A DNA stretch of 64,000 nt from Alphaproteobacteria bacterium (lineage in GTDB: Bacteria; Pseudomonadota; Alphaproteobacteria; UBA9655), in assembly GCA_019752515.1 (NCBI GenBank), contig JAIEMB010000002.1, forward strand, positions 18,247-82,246, written 5' to 3'. Positions 17,409-26,085 of the stretch are shown here, piece after piece. A model generated the notes under the pieces. The model was not told where the DNA came from, did not search any database, and saw nothing but the letters and a program-made list of their open reading frames with translations. The position numbers were made by a program, and so were the translations under genes. Every line of letters begins with the position of its first letter. Position 1 is the first letter of the stretch.

Positions 17409-17444
17409 CGCCAGTCCGCGCGTTGCGCGCACTGGCGCGTTTTT
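17409..17444 (+). terminator. GC-rich hairpin with T-run in the ffh leader
   Basis: CGCCAGT (17409-17415) pairs with ACTGGCG (17431-17437); inside it GCGCG (17418-17422) pairs with CGCGC (17426-17430) around a TTG loop. TTTTT follows at 17440-17444. It looks like an intrinsic terminator, but it sits between the ffh promoter and the ffh ribosome site, so it may attenuate ffh. It could alternatively terminate readthrough from the upstream permease gene. Confidence 0.7.
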
Positions 17445-17458
17445 GTTAGGGAAAGATT

Positions 17459-18811
17459 ATGTTTGACGCACTTACGAGTCGACTTGGGTCGATTATCGAA
17501 AAGCTAAGGGGACGCGGCGCTTTAACGGAAGCGGACGTTAATACTGCTTTGCGTGAAGTGCGGGTTGCTCTTTTAGAGGCTGATGTAGCTTTGCCGGTTG
17601 TAAAAGACTTTATCTCCCATGTTCAAGAAAAAGCCATTGGTCAAGACGTTCTACATAGTATTAGTGCGGGTCAGCTTGTCGTAAAAATTGTCCATGATGC
17701 GTTGGTTGAGTTTTTGGGCCAGGAAGTTATCGATATAGAGCTCAAAGCAACGCCTCCCGTTGTGATTCTTATGGTTGGTTTGCAAGGGTCGGGAAAAACC
17801 TCGATGACAGCAAAACTTGGGAATTATTTGGCACAGAAACAAAAGCGTAAAGTTTTGATGGCTTCTCTTGACGTTTATCGTCCTGCAGCAAGGGAACAGC
17901 TACAAACTTTAGGACATCACTGTCACATAGATACACTTTCAATTATTGCTGAAGAAAAGCCGCTCACCATTACGGAACGTGCTCTCGAAAGAGCACGTCT
18001 TGAAGGCTATGATGTTCTCATATTAGACACAGCTGGCCGTCTCCATATTGATCAAGAGTTGATGAAGGAAATTGTAACTGTACGCAATCTTTCTAAGCCA
18101 GCGGAAACTATTCTGGTTGCTGATGCAATGACAGGTCAAGACGCGGTTACAATTGCTAGAGAATTTGATGAGAAAGTTGGGATTACGGCTATCGCTCTTT
18201 CCCGAATTGATGGAGACGCAAGGGGCGGTGCTGCTCTTTCTATGCGTGCGGTTACAGGAAAACCTTTAAAACTTTTGGGAACAGGCGAAAAGCCGGATCA
18301 ATTGGAGCTCTTTCATCCTGATCGTGTGGCAACCCGCATTTTGGGGATGGGTGATGTGGTTAGCCTTGTCGAAAGGGCCATGGAAACAGTAGACCAAGAA
18401 GAGGCTGAAAAGTTAGCTCTTCAAATGCAAACGGGACAGTTTGACTTAAATTCTATGGAAGCTCAATTGTTACAGATGAATAAAATGGGAGGGTTTTCGA
18501 GCTTGATGGGAATGATTCCCGGACTTAACAAGTTTCAAGATAAGATTACGCAAGCTGGCCTTAATGACAATTTTATTCAACGACAAATCGCAATCATTCG
18601 TTCTATGACGAAGAAAGAACGAAAAGATGCGCGCCTTATCAATGGCTCTCGGAAACGACGTATTGCTTCTGGAAGTGGGACATCTATTCAAGATGTAAAC
18701 AAACTTCTTAAGCAATTTCGTGACATGGGTGATATGATGAAGCGTATGCAGAAACTTGGCAAAAAAGGCTTGTTACGCCAAGGATTACAGGGCTTAATGC
18801 CCCGCCGTTAA
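17459..18811 (+). CDS. ffh: Signal recognition particle protein Ffh
   Basis: A 450-residue SRP54 GTPase that, with 4.5S RNA, brings ribosomes making membrane proteins to FtsY. The N domain is followed by the G domain with [29 protein letters not shown], and [11 protein letters not shown], then GTGEKPD. The Met-rich M domain at the C-terminus includes GMIPGLNKF and [21 protein letters not shown] precedes ATG 17459. It heads the conserved block ffh-rpsP-rimM-trmD-rplS. No FtsY or SRP RNA gene is seen in the window. Confidence 0.98.
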   Translation: MFDALTSRLGSIIEKLRGRGALTEADVNTALREVRVALLEADVALPVVKDFISHVQEKAIGQDVLHSISAGQLVVKIVHDALVEFLGQEVIDIELKATPPVVILMVGLQGSGKTSMTAKLGNYLAQKQKRKVLMASLDVYRPAAREQLQTLGHHCHIDTLSIIAEEKPLTITERALERARLEGYDVLILDTAGRLHIDQELMKEIVTVRNLSKPAETILVADAMTGQDAVTIAREFDEKVGITAIALSRIDGDARGGAALSMRAVTGKPLKLLGTGEKPDQLELFHPDRVATRILGMGDVVSLVERAMETVDQEEAEKLALQMQTGQFDLNSMEAQLLQMNKMGGFSSLMGMIPGLNKFQDKITQAGLNDNFIQRQIAIIRSMTKKERKDARLINGSRKRRIASGSGTSIQDVNKLLKQFRDMGDMMKRMQKLGKKGLLRQGLQGLMPRR

Positions 18812-18836
18812 CCTTAAAGGAGGAAAAGAAAGACCT

Positions 18837-19295
18837 ATGGCTTTAAAAATACGTTTGGCACGGGGTGGTGCAAAAAAACGCCCATTTTATCAAATAGTTG
18901 TTGCCGATGCTCGTTCGCCACGTGATGGGCGCTTTGTGGAAAAGGTAGGAACTTATAATCCTATGCTTCCGAATGAAAGCCAGGAGCGGGTTCGTTTGAA
19001 CGAAGATCGCATCAAACATTGGCTATCTGTAGGGGCTCAACCTACAGATCGTGTGGCTTTATTCCTAGGAAAGGCTAAATTAATTGAGATGCCTGTTATG
19101 CAACCCACACCCATAAAGTCTGCACCTAAAGCTAAGGCACAAGAACGGTTGAAAGAGGCAGAGGAAGCACGCAAAGCTGCTCAAGAAGCGGCAGCAGCGC
19201 CAGCGCCTACTCCACAGCCAGAAGTTGAAGTTCCAGCTGAAACGCCTGCAGAGGTTGAGGTTGCTGCAGACGCTGAAGTTGAAGCAAGCGCTTAA
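18837..19295 (+). CDS. rpsP: 30S ribosomal protein S16
   Basis: The first 80 or so residues are standard S16: [20 protein letters not shown], then [15 protein letters not shown] and the helix [18 protein letters not shown]. The remaining 70 residues are a low-complexity tail rich in Ala, Glu and Pro ([18 protein letters not shown]), as seen in several alphaproteobacteria. RBS AAAGGAGG lies ahead of ATG 18837. It is 25 nt from ffh and 9 nt from rimM, so co-transcribed. Confidence 0.98.
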   Translation: MALKIRLARGGAKKRPFYQIVVADARSPRDGRFVEKVGTYNPMLPNESQERVRLNEDRIKHWLSVGAQPTDRVALFLGKAKLIEMPVMQPTPIKSAPKAKAQERLKEAEEARKAAQEAAAAPAPTPQPEVEVPAETPAEVEVAADAEVEASA

Positions 19296-19304
19296 GGAAT
19301 ATAT

Positions 19305-19856
19305 ATGGGTCTCTCAGGTCCTACCCCATCACCTTCCCTTTTCTGTGCTGCAGTGATTGCAGCGCCCCATGGCCTTCACGGCCATGTTAAGGTAAAGTGC
19401 TTTTTGGAAGATCCAAGAAAATTTGAAGCTTACTCGCCTTATTCTAACGAACGAGGGGAAGCAACCTACACGGTCAAAAAGGTTGTTTCTCAGGATAAGG
19501 ATGTGTTGATTGTGTCTTTAAATGAGATCTCGGATCGAAATCAAGCTGAGCTTATAAAAGGGGCAAAATTGATGCTTTCTCGGGATCGTTTACCGCATCT
19601 TTCTGAGGATACCTATTATCACCGTGATTTGATGGGGCTTTCAGTTGAATCTTCTTTCGGTGATTTTCTGGGAACAGTTCACGCCCTCTATAATTTTGGG
19701 GCAGGGGACCTCTTGGAGATAAAAACGATTGAAGATAGGCTCGAGATGATTCCTTTTACACGAACTAATGTGTCTCAAGTGAATATAGAAGAAGGGTTTC
19801 TTCTTTTAAGCCAAGAAGGAGAGATATTTCTTAAAGGGGACAATGATGTCTCATAA
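19305..19856 (+). CDS. rimM: Ribosome maturation factor RimM
   Basis: A 183-residue 16S processing factor that binds S19 in the immature 30S head. The N-terminal domain begins AAVIAAPHGLHGHVKVKCF; the PRC-barrel half includes YYHRDLMGLSVESSFGDFLG and ends with DRLEMIPFTRTNVSQVN. It overlaps trmD by 14 nt, which couples the two genes. The N-terminal ten residues (MGLSGPTPSP) are extra relative to many homologues. Confidence 0.96.
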   Translation: MGLSGPTPSPSLFCAAVIAAPHGLHGHVKVKCFLEDPRKFEAYSPYSNERGEATYTVKKVVSQDKDVLIVSLNEISDRNQAELIKGAKLMLSRDRLPHLSEDTYYHRDLMGLSVESSFGDFLGTVHALYNFGAGDLLEIKTIEDRLEMIPFTRTNVSQVNIEEGFLLLSQEGEIFLKGDNDVS

Positions 19857-20553
19857 AGTTACAGTATTAACTCTTTTCCCTGAAATGTTTCCTGGACCTT
19901 TGGCTCACTCTCTTTTAGGCAAGGCTCTCGAGAAAGGCCTCTGGCAGTTTGACATTGTCGATATAAGGAAGTTTGCAGAAGATAGGCATCAGACCGTAGA
20001 CGATACATGCTTTGGTGGTGGTCCAGGAATGGTTTTACGTCCGGATGTGGTTGATAAAGCACTTTCTTCTGTGATGGAACTTGGAAAAGCGCGTCTCATT
20101 CATCTCACGCCTCGTGGACAGGTATTTCAGCAAACTCTTGCCTATGAGATGGCGTATACAACCCTTCCTCTTGTGTTCCTTTGTGGCCGCTATGAAGGGA
20201 TTGATCAGCGAGTGCTGGATAAATGGAATGCAGAAGATGTAAGCGTGGGAGACTTTGTCCTTACGGGTGGCGAATTGGCTGCTATGACGATTTTGGATGC
20301 GGCTTTAAGGCTTATTCCAGGCGTGATTGGTGATGAAGGATCTTTAAATGAAGAGAGTTTTTCTAACGGCCTTTTGGAGTATCCCCACTATACTCGGCCT
20401 CGTTTGTGGGAGGGGAGACATGTGCCAGAGGTTTTAATTTCTGGACACCATGAAAAAATTGCTGCTTGGAGATCTAAAGAGGCAGAGACTATTACTTTGA
20501 GACGACGACCAGATTTATGGAACAAATATATGAACCAACATGATTTAACGTAA
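19843..20553 (+). CDS. trmD: tRNA (guanine-37-N1)-methyltransferase
   Basis: A 236-residue SPOUT-knot enzyme that methylates G37 next to the anticodon and protects reading frame. Motifs seen are TLFPEMFPGPL, DTCFGGGPGMVLRPDVV, LCGRYEGIDQRV and the knot VGDFVLTGGELAAM. The essential Asp of the C-terminal domain falls near HYTRPRLWEG. Two adjacent ATGs (19843, 19846) follow AAAGGGGA; either may start the protein. The gene overlaps rimM and precedes rplS by 11 nt. Confidence 0.98.
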   Translation: MMSHKVTVLTLFPEMFPGPLAHSLLGKALEKGLWQFDIVDIRKFAEDRHQTVDDTCFGGGPGMVLRPDVVDKALSSVMELGKARLIHLTPRGQVFQQTLAYEMAYTTLPLVFLCGRYEGIDQRVLDKWNAEDVSVGDFVLTGGELAAMTILDAALRLIPGVIGDEGSLNEESFSNGLLEYPHYTRPRLWEGRHVPEVLISGHHEKIAAWRSKEAETITLRRRPDLWNKYMNQHDLT

Positions 20554-20564
20554 GGAGATGAGAA

Positions 20565-21011
20565 ATGAATTTACTACAAACATTTGAGCAAGAGCAGATT
20601 ACAAAACTAATGGAGAACAAAACAATTCCAGATTTTCAAGCTGGGGATACGGTGAAGATCATGGTAAAAGTGGTTGAAGGTACACGTGAACGTGTTCAAG
20701 CTTTTGAAGGAGTTTGTATTGCTCGAAAAAATGCGGGTATTAACTCTTCTTTTACTGTCCGAAAGATTTCCTATGGAGAAGGGGTTGAGCGCGTGTTTCC
20801 TCTTTATTCTCCTAATATTGAAATTATCCTCTTACGTAAGGGCATTGTTCGTAGAGCTAAACTCTACTATCTTCGTGGTCTTACAGGTAAAAAAGCACGT
20901 ATTGCTGAAAAAATCGTGAGAAAAACGGGGGCGTCAATGATCCTCCCGCAAGCTCAAGAGCCTATTGTTCCTGCTGAGCCAATAGTCGAAGAAACAAAAA
21001 CGGAAGAATAA
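20565..21011 (+). CDS. rplS: 50S ribosomal protein L19
   Basis: L19 sits at the 30S-50S interface. Recognisable segments are [51 protein letters not shown] and the basic [18 protein letters not shown]. Length of 148 includes a 25-residue acidic/proline tail ([18 protein letters not shown]). AAGGAGATGAG precedes ATG 20565. It is probably the last ribosomal gene of the operon. Confidence 0.98.
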   Translation: MNLLQTFEQEQITKLMENKTIPDFQAGDTVKIMVKVVEGTRERVQAFEGVCIARKNAGINSSFTVRKISYGEGVERVFPLYSPNIEIILLRKGIVRRAKLYYLRGLTGKKARIAEKIVRKTGASMILPQAQEPIVPAEPIVEETKTEE

Positions 21012-21091
21012 TCTTCATTTACTTATCCAAATTGAAAGTATTGGGGCCTATTTTTCTCTCATTACATCATTCCCTTCGGAAGAGGGGAGTG

Positions 21092-22072
21092 ATGCTGTTT
21101 TGGGCTTGTGTTAGCTATTTTTGCTTTGCTCTTTCTTCTTTCACCTGTATTGCCCATATTGCAGAAGATGTAGAAAATTATATTCTCGATAAGCCTTTGT
21201 TGCCGACATATGGGGTTATGAAAGAATATCCAAACGTTGTTAAAGGAAAAGATGTTGTTTCTCAACTAGAGTCTCAGTTGAAAGAAAAGATAAAAATTCT
21301 ACAAGCAAATGGTATTCAACCCTTCCTTCATGTGATTGCTGTGGCCCCAAACGCTGCATCTTTAAGATTTCTTGAGAAAAAAAAGAAAGCATGTGCTGAA
21401 TTCGGTATGACCATGCATACTACGCTTTTTCTTGAAGACGTCTCACAGGAAGACCTTTTAAAGAAAATAAAAGAGCTAAATTCAAATTCGAAGGTTCATG
21501 GTATTATGCTTTACCTTCCTTTACCTTCTCACCTGGATACACAAGCGCTTCTGGATTCAATAGATCCAGGCAAAGATGTAGATGGTCTGACAACCTTTAA
21601 CCAGGGAAAGCTTATGGAAGGGAAGCCATTCATCGTTCCATCAACAGCTTTGGGTTGTCTTTTGCTTTTGAGAGAGTTGAGTTCTTCTTTAGAAGGGAAA
21701 AATGTCCTTATCCTTGGGCGGTCAAATTTGGTAGGGAAACCTCTTGCTCATCTTCTTTTAGGACAGAATTGTACCGTCACAATTGCCCACTCTAAAACGA
21801 AAATGAGTAAAGAACTTGCTCAGAGAGCAGATATCCTTGTTTCTGCAACGGGTGTTCCTTTGCTCGTAAAAGAGAGTTGGATCAAAGAGGGAGCCATTAT
21901 TCTCGATGTAGGGATTTCCTTTCCAGATGGTAGGACACCTACAGGGGATGTGGACTTAGAATCGGTAGAACGGAAGGCTGTGCACATAACGCCTGTACCT
22001 GAAGGAATGGGTCCTTTAACTGTTTTTATGACGCTCGTTAACCTTGTTAAAACTGCGTCTAAAACCAATTGA
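21092..22072 (+). CDS. folD: FolD-like methylene-tetrahydrofolate dehydrogenase/cyclohydrolase, divergent, with hydrophobic N-terminus
   Basis: The last 280 residues match FolD: VHGIMLYLPLPSHLD, DPGKDVDGLT, LILGRSNLVGKPLAHLLLG, TVTIAHSKT, ILDVGISF and the ITPVP region. Several family constants differ. The catalytic Tyr of the YxxxK motif reads Phe (RFLEKKKKAC), PCTPxG reads PSTALG, and PGGVGPMT reads PEGMGPLT. The start is unclear: ATG 21092 follows GAGGGGAG and adds a hydrophobic N-terminus (MLFWACVSYFCFALSS) that resembles a signal peptide, while ATG 21218 would start just before the domain. It lies 20 nt after rplS. It may be the cell's folate enzyme or a repurposed paralogue. Confidence 0.82.
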   Translation: MLFWACVSYFCFALSSFTCIAHIAEDVENYILDKPLLPTYGVMKEYPNVVKGKDVVSQLESQLKEKIKILQANGIQPFLHVIAVAPNAASLRFLEKKKKACAEFGMTMHTTLFLEDVSQEDLLKKIKELNSNSKVHGIMLYLPLPSHLDTQALLDSIDPGKDVDGLTTFNQGKLMEGKPFIVPSTALGCLLLLRELSSSLEGKNVLILGRSNLVGKPLAHLLLGQNCTVTIAHSKTKMSKELAQRADILVSATGVPLLVKESWIKEGAIILDVGISFPDGRTPTGDVDLESVERKAVHITPVPEGMGPLTVFMTLVNLVKTASKTN

Positions 22073-22105
22073 TAACTTCTGTGGCTGCATAAGTAAGCTG
22101 TAATT
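22067..22105 (-). repeat. Copy of the methyltransferase gene 3-prime end, overlapping the folD stop
   Basis: About 33 of 39 bases match 26117-26155, which encodes the last residues of the methyltransferase (RRGYQFVSAV region on the minus strand). The shared run includes AATTGATAAC and GGCTGC. The match begins at the last codon of folD. It indicates that the methyltransferase gene, or a copy of it, once adjoined folD. Confidence 0.7.
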
Positions 22106-22209
22106 TTTATAAAACTTCTTTATTGCATCCTCTTGATCTATATTTCATGCATATATATATTAAAGTTAATTAGTTTTTTTGTTTTAACAACGAGAGAGTA
22201 GAATTTATT

Positions 22210-24264
22210 ATGAATAAAGTATTTAGTTTTTCTTTAATTGCATCTACAATCATTAGTTCTTTAGCATTTGCTGGAGCAAATGAATACTTGGATGGGTTAG
22301 ATGAAAAAGGATTAAGAGTTGCTCTTAAAGCTGTGCTTAATAACTATACAGTTAATTGGAGAGAGAGTTTCGATTATAGTAACCCCGAGGATGCATCAAG
22401 AGCAGATAATCTGTGTCATTATCTTGATTGTATTTTGTCAGATAAAATAAGGAAATATTCAGCCAAACAAACAAAAGCTTGGAGAGAATGTAGTGTAAAT
22501 TTAGCCAAAAAGTATGAAGAAAAGTATAAAGATAATTATGATAAACAAAATAAACTAACACAAGGTCATAGCGCGTGTTTTCTTTCTGATCCTACTCAAT
22601 TAGGAGTCGCTGTCCCGAGTGGGAGTTCTTCGCCTACCTTTGGGGTGAATTTAGACTCCTTACTTGAAAACCTAGATGAGAAGGCATTAAGAGCTGCTAT
22701 TCTCGCTATTACCAACAAATACACTATTGATAATGAAAGATTCAATTTGAACAATCCCGAAGATGTAAAAAGAAAAGATAATGTACAAAGATTTTTAAAC
22801 GCTCTGCAAGGTACTCAATCAGATCGAAAAAAAACAAAAAACGCTTTTAAAAGACAGTTTCAACAAGAAACAAGCGAACTGACACAACGCCTTTCTCAGC
22901 TTGCCGAAGAGAGACGGGGTGCTGACAATGTTAGAAAAGAAAGAGTGCAGGATTTTCAACGAGAAAAAAATTACCTTATTTTAGCAAAAATCGCTGAAAA
23001 GCAGCTTCAAGAACTCAATTCATTAGATGCTTTATTCCTAAGGGAAATTAGGCAGAATCATGCTTACTCGAGAAATCCAGCTAAAGGCGTTATACCACAA
23101 GGTGCAACGCTTAGCCAGACTATGGAAATCTATGGTGAAAGTGTAATGTCAATTTCATATGTGTTGCGAGACAATCCTGCTATAATAAAGCTAATTGAAC
23201 GAGTATTTAATCTTCTTAATGGAAACTGTACGCTTTCGTTTTATGAGGCTCGCACAAAAATAAAAGGAGTAGCAGAAGCACTTGGCTATCCTCAGATAAA
23301 TGCGCACTTATCCGCGGACCATGGTAATTTTCCCTATCTCGAAAAGTTAACGAGCATGTATTGTCAGCTTGTAGATGATCCCACGAACCTTGTTCTTTCC
23401 CAACAAGGAGCTTGTATGAATGGATTAAATGGGCGTGTTGCTTTTGCTACCCTTTTAACACTTAAGGCACAACTCGAGGAAGTGATGAGAAATCCTCCGT
23501 TATCTCCTAAAACATTTTCTTGGGAAAATAGCTTAGACATTGCAGGGGTTAGAGAAGCCGTGAGAGAAGCGCAAGACTCTAAGGAATTTGCCTTGATTCA
23601 AGAAAGAGAAGATATGGACAATAAGGAATTTTTAACTTTCTGTAGAGGGATGGAAGAAGAAATAGGACATATTGAACGTATGATTTCACTTAAAAGAGAG
23701 GAACTTGAAAATGCTCTTTCAACGTTAGATGAGAGACGGGATTTACGTTTACTAGAACCTGTGGACCAACAGGAACTAGAGGAAGTAACTCCTCCCCCCT
23801 TTACCTTTAATTCAACTTTTGTGGGCGCACACGCTGGTATTCCTTCCGGCTATCAATTTGTAGTAGATCCAACTCAAGGACGAAGACGATGGGGCGTCAG
23901 AAAGGTTGTTCAGGTGGGGGACGGTCATGTTGCTGTTGAGGGAGATGGGTATGTTTTTTATTATCAGATCCCAACAGCAGAAATGAAGAAGCTTCATGGT
24001 AAACGGTTTAGATTTGAAGGTGATGTTCTCAGTCATACGCCAGGGGCATATATCCAATATTGGGGGTACTTTAATGCAAGTTCTGAGAAAATTAAGTCTG
24101 AGATTCATACCGGAGATAGTTCTTGGCAAAGGCTTAGCTTAGATTTTACGGTAGATGAAAATAATACACGGCATTATATTTATCCCGTTATTTTGCCTGC
24201 GGTAGGTGAAAGTTCAGAAGCGCCTGTTGTTGAAGTTAAGAATGTAAAAATTAAACAGCTTTAA
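22210..24264 (+). CDS. Exported protein with N-terminal internal repeats and the shared beta-rich C-terminal domain
   Basis: A 684-residue protein with a signal peptide (MNKVFSFSLIASTIISSLAFA). Residues about 26-105 and 153-230 are two copies of an 80-residue repeat sharing LDEK.LR.A, N.YT, NPED..R.DN and a following helix. A charged coiled-coil-like region (about 210-275, RQFQQETSELTQRLSQLAEE) and a helical middle part follow. Residues 527-684 are the same domain found twice in the Nudix protein at 10726 and once at 24533 (GDGYVFYYQ, PGAYIQYWGY, YPVILPAV, PVVEVKNV). No known family is recognised; surface or host-directed function is inference from export alone. Confidence 0.8.
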   Translation: MNKVFSFSLIASTIISSLAFAGANEYLDGLDEKGLRVALKAVLNNYTVNWRESFDYSNPEDASRADNLCHYLDCILSDKIRKYSAKQTKAWRECSVNLAKKYEEKYKDNYDKQNKLTQGHSACFLSDPTQLGVAVPSGSSSPTFGVNLDSLLENLDEKALRAAILAITNKYTIDNERFNLNNPEDVKRKDNVQRFLNALQGTQSDRKKTKNAFKRQFQQETSELTQRLSQLAEERRGADNVRKERVQDFQREKNYLILAKIAEKQLQELNSLDALFLREIRQNHAYSRNPAKGVIPQGATLSQTMEIYGESVMSISYVLRDNPAIIKLIERVFNLLNGNCTLSFYEARTKIKGVAEALGYPQINAHLSADHGNFPYLEKLTSMYCQLVDDPTNLVLSQQGACMNGLNGRVAFATLLTLKAQLEEVMRNPPLSPKTFSWENSLDIAGVREAVREAQDSKEFALIQEREDMDNKEFLTFCRGMEEEIGHIERMISLKREELENALSTLDERRDLRLLEPVDQQELEEVTPPPFTFNSTFVGAHAGIPSGYQFVVDPTQGRRRWGVRKVVQVGDGHVAVEGDGYVFYYQIPTAEMKKLHGKRFRFEGDVLSHTPGAYIQYWGYFNASSEKIKSEIHTGDSSWQRLSLDFTVDENNTRHYIYPVILPAVGESSEAPVVEVKNVKIKQL

Positions 24265-24278
24265 ATAAACCTGATAGG

Positions 24279-24315
24279 AAAGCGCTTCTTGGGAAACCAA
24301 GGAGCGCTTTTTTTT
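24279..24315 (+). terminator. Intrinsic terminator after the first repeat-domain protein
   Basis: AAAGCGCTTCTTGG (24279-24292) pairs with CCAAGGAGCGCTTT (24297-24310) around GAAA, then a T-run. Its flanks are homologous to those of the terminator at 26034, though stem bases differ in a pairing-preserving way. Confidence 0.9.
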
Positions 24316-24344
24316 GTGAGTGTCTGTAGGAGGGAACTGAAGCA

Positions 24345-24380
24345 AATTGATAGCCTTTGCGACTATACAAAGGATAGAGA
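24345..24380 (-). repeat. Second, more decayed copy of the methyltransferase gene 3-prime end
   Basis: AATTGATAGCCTTTGCGACT (24345-24364) aligns with AATTGATAACCTCTGCGGCT at 26117-26136, and similarity fades afterwards. It follows the terminator at the same relative place as the intact methyltransferase gene follows the terminator at 26034. Confidence 0.55.
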
Positions 24381-24532
24381 ATCTTCCACCTTCATAAAGT
24401 CCATTGTTTTGATTATAAAATTAGTATAAAAATAGGGGCGACCTCTTTTCAAGTTATCAAATATTGTATTGTGTTTGATACTACTTGTTGAGCAAAAGTT
24501 AGTTTATGTTCTTGTAAAATAAGGAGATTTAT

Positions 24533-26020
24533 ATGTCAAAAATGAAAAAAAGTTTACATTTTGTTACAGCTTTAACCCTAGGAGCGACTATGCTTTCCCC
24601 TATGGACAATGCATGGGGTATGATGGGGGCCATGGATGAACAAGGTGCTCCCTGCTCACATATTCAACAACGAACGACTTCTGTTCCAGGGCTTGTTGGC
24701 GATGTTCTCGTTACGGATGAGTTGCGTTTAGGAGCGGGTGCTATTTTACAGAATTTAGAATCAGGTATGGATCGAACAAAAATTAAAAACACGAAAGACT
24801 TTTTGGGTTATCTCCTGAATATAAAAAATTATGGTGTTGAAAGGGTTATGGCACTCATAAAACAGAGTCATTCTCCAAGCGTTATTAAAACAGATGACTG
24901 TATTACACGAGCACTGGTAATGATAAGAGATGCTCAGCCAGATCCTTATTTTGACCTGTTAACAGGTCCCATTTTAACAATGCCTTCCGACAGGACCGCA
25001 GAGCAAAGGATCAAGAGCATTAAAAACAGGGCTGCTGTCGAAAATTTATTTGAACAGGAATTCCCTCATTTAAGTAAAAATTTCATAGACTCCTTCTTAG
25101 CTCGGCTCCCAAAGAGAGATCAAATGCAAATTGAGCAGATTTATGCTAAAGCTTTTGAAGACTACTTTGACTTATCTACGAAAGAGCCGGCGCCAATTAA
25201 AAAGGGAAGAAAAGAAACTCCCGCAAGCTGGAAAAAGCGACAAGATGCGCGATCTTTAGAAGTGCAAAAATTGCAGAGGATGCGAGAGACGCAACGTGAG
25301 GCAGCTCAATTGGCATATAAAACTAAATTAGATGAAGCTGTAAGTATGTATGCAACTCTTATAGAACTTGAAGCAGTGGCAGTATTACAAGAGGAAGCTG
25401 CTAAATTGGAGCCCAGTAGCAGTTCAGCACCGTTGGGCAGCAGTGACCTTACTCAATTGCATATACTGGTTGATCCAGACTTATCCGTCACGGATACTTC
25501 AGCGGGAAATTCTGTGCTTGATTCAGTGACTATAGAGGAAGTCACCCCTCCCCCTTTTACATTTAACAATGCTTTTGTGGGTGCATCCGTAGGTATTCCC
25601 TCTGGTTATAAATTTGTTATAGATCCTGTTCAAGAAGGAAGAAATTGGGGTGTCCGTAGTCTTGTTTCGAAGGGAGACGGTCATGTTGCTGCTGAGGGAG
25701 ATGGGTATGTTTTTTACTATCAGATCCCAACAGCAGAAATGAAGTTGCTTCATGGTAAACGGTTTAGGTTTGAAGTTGATGTTCTAAGTAATGCACCGGG
25801 AGCATATGCCCAATATTGGGGATACCTTAATGCTAGTTCTGAGAAAATAAAGTCTGAGGTTCATCCCGGAGATGGTTCATGGAAAAGACTTAGCCTAGAT
25901 TTTACAGCAGATGAAAATAATACATTGCATTATATATATCCTGTTATTTTGCCTGCTATAAGTGAAGGATCGGATATACCTGTTGTTGAAGTTAAGAATG
26001 TAAGAGTTAAAGAGCTTTAA
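24533..26020 (+). CDS. Exported protein ending in the shared beta-rich domain
   Basis: A 495-residue protein with RBS AAGGAGATTTAT and a signal peptide (KKSLHFVTALTLGATMLSP, cleavage probably near NAWG). The middle part is helical and charged, with an ALAQLAYKT-type coiled region near residues 245-290, and is unlike the neighbour at 22210. Residues 338-495 are closely related to residues 527-684 of that neighbour, also at the DNA level, and the similarity continues past the stop into the terminator. So the two genes share a duplicated 3-prime end on different N-terminal bodies. No family recognised. Confidence 0.8.
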   Translation: MSKMKKSLHFVTALTLGATMLSPMDNAWGMMGAMDEQGAPCSHIQQRTTSVPGLVGDVLVTDELRLGAGAILQNLESGMDRTKIKNTKDFLGYLLNIKNYGVERVMALIKQSHSPSVIKTDDCITRALVMIRDAQPDPYFDLLTGPILTMPSDRTAEQRIKSIKNRAAVENLFEQEFPHLSKNFIDSFLARLPKRDQMQIEQIYAKAFEDYFDLSTKEPAPIKKGRKETPASWKKRQDARSLEVQKLQRMRETQREAAQLAYKTKLDEAVSMYATLIELEAVAVLQEEAAKLEPSSSSAPLGSSDLTQLHILVDPDLSVTDTSAGNSVLDSVTIEEVTPPPFTFNNAFVGASVGIPSGYKFVIDPVQEGRNWGVRSLVSKGDGHVAAEGDGYVFYYQIPTAEMKLLHGKRFRFEVDVLSNAPGAYAQYWGYLNASSEKIKSEVHPGDGSWKRLSLDFTADENNTLHYIYPVILPAISEGSDIPVVEVKNVRVKEL

Positions 26021-26033
26021 ATAAACCCTATAG

Positions 26034-26069
26034 AAAAGCCCTCCTTGGTCATCCAAGGAGGGCTTTTTT
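26034..26069. terminator. Intrinsic terminator, probably bidirectional
   Basis: AAAAGCCCTCCTTGG (26034-26048) pairs perfectly with CCAAGGAGGGCTTTT (26053-26067) around TCAT, followed by T's on the plus strand and preceded by A's. It separates the convergent exported-protein and methyltransferase genes. Confidence 0.92.
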
Positions 26070-26085
26070 ATGAACGCTTGCAGAA

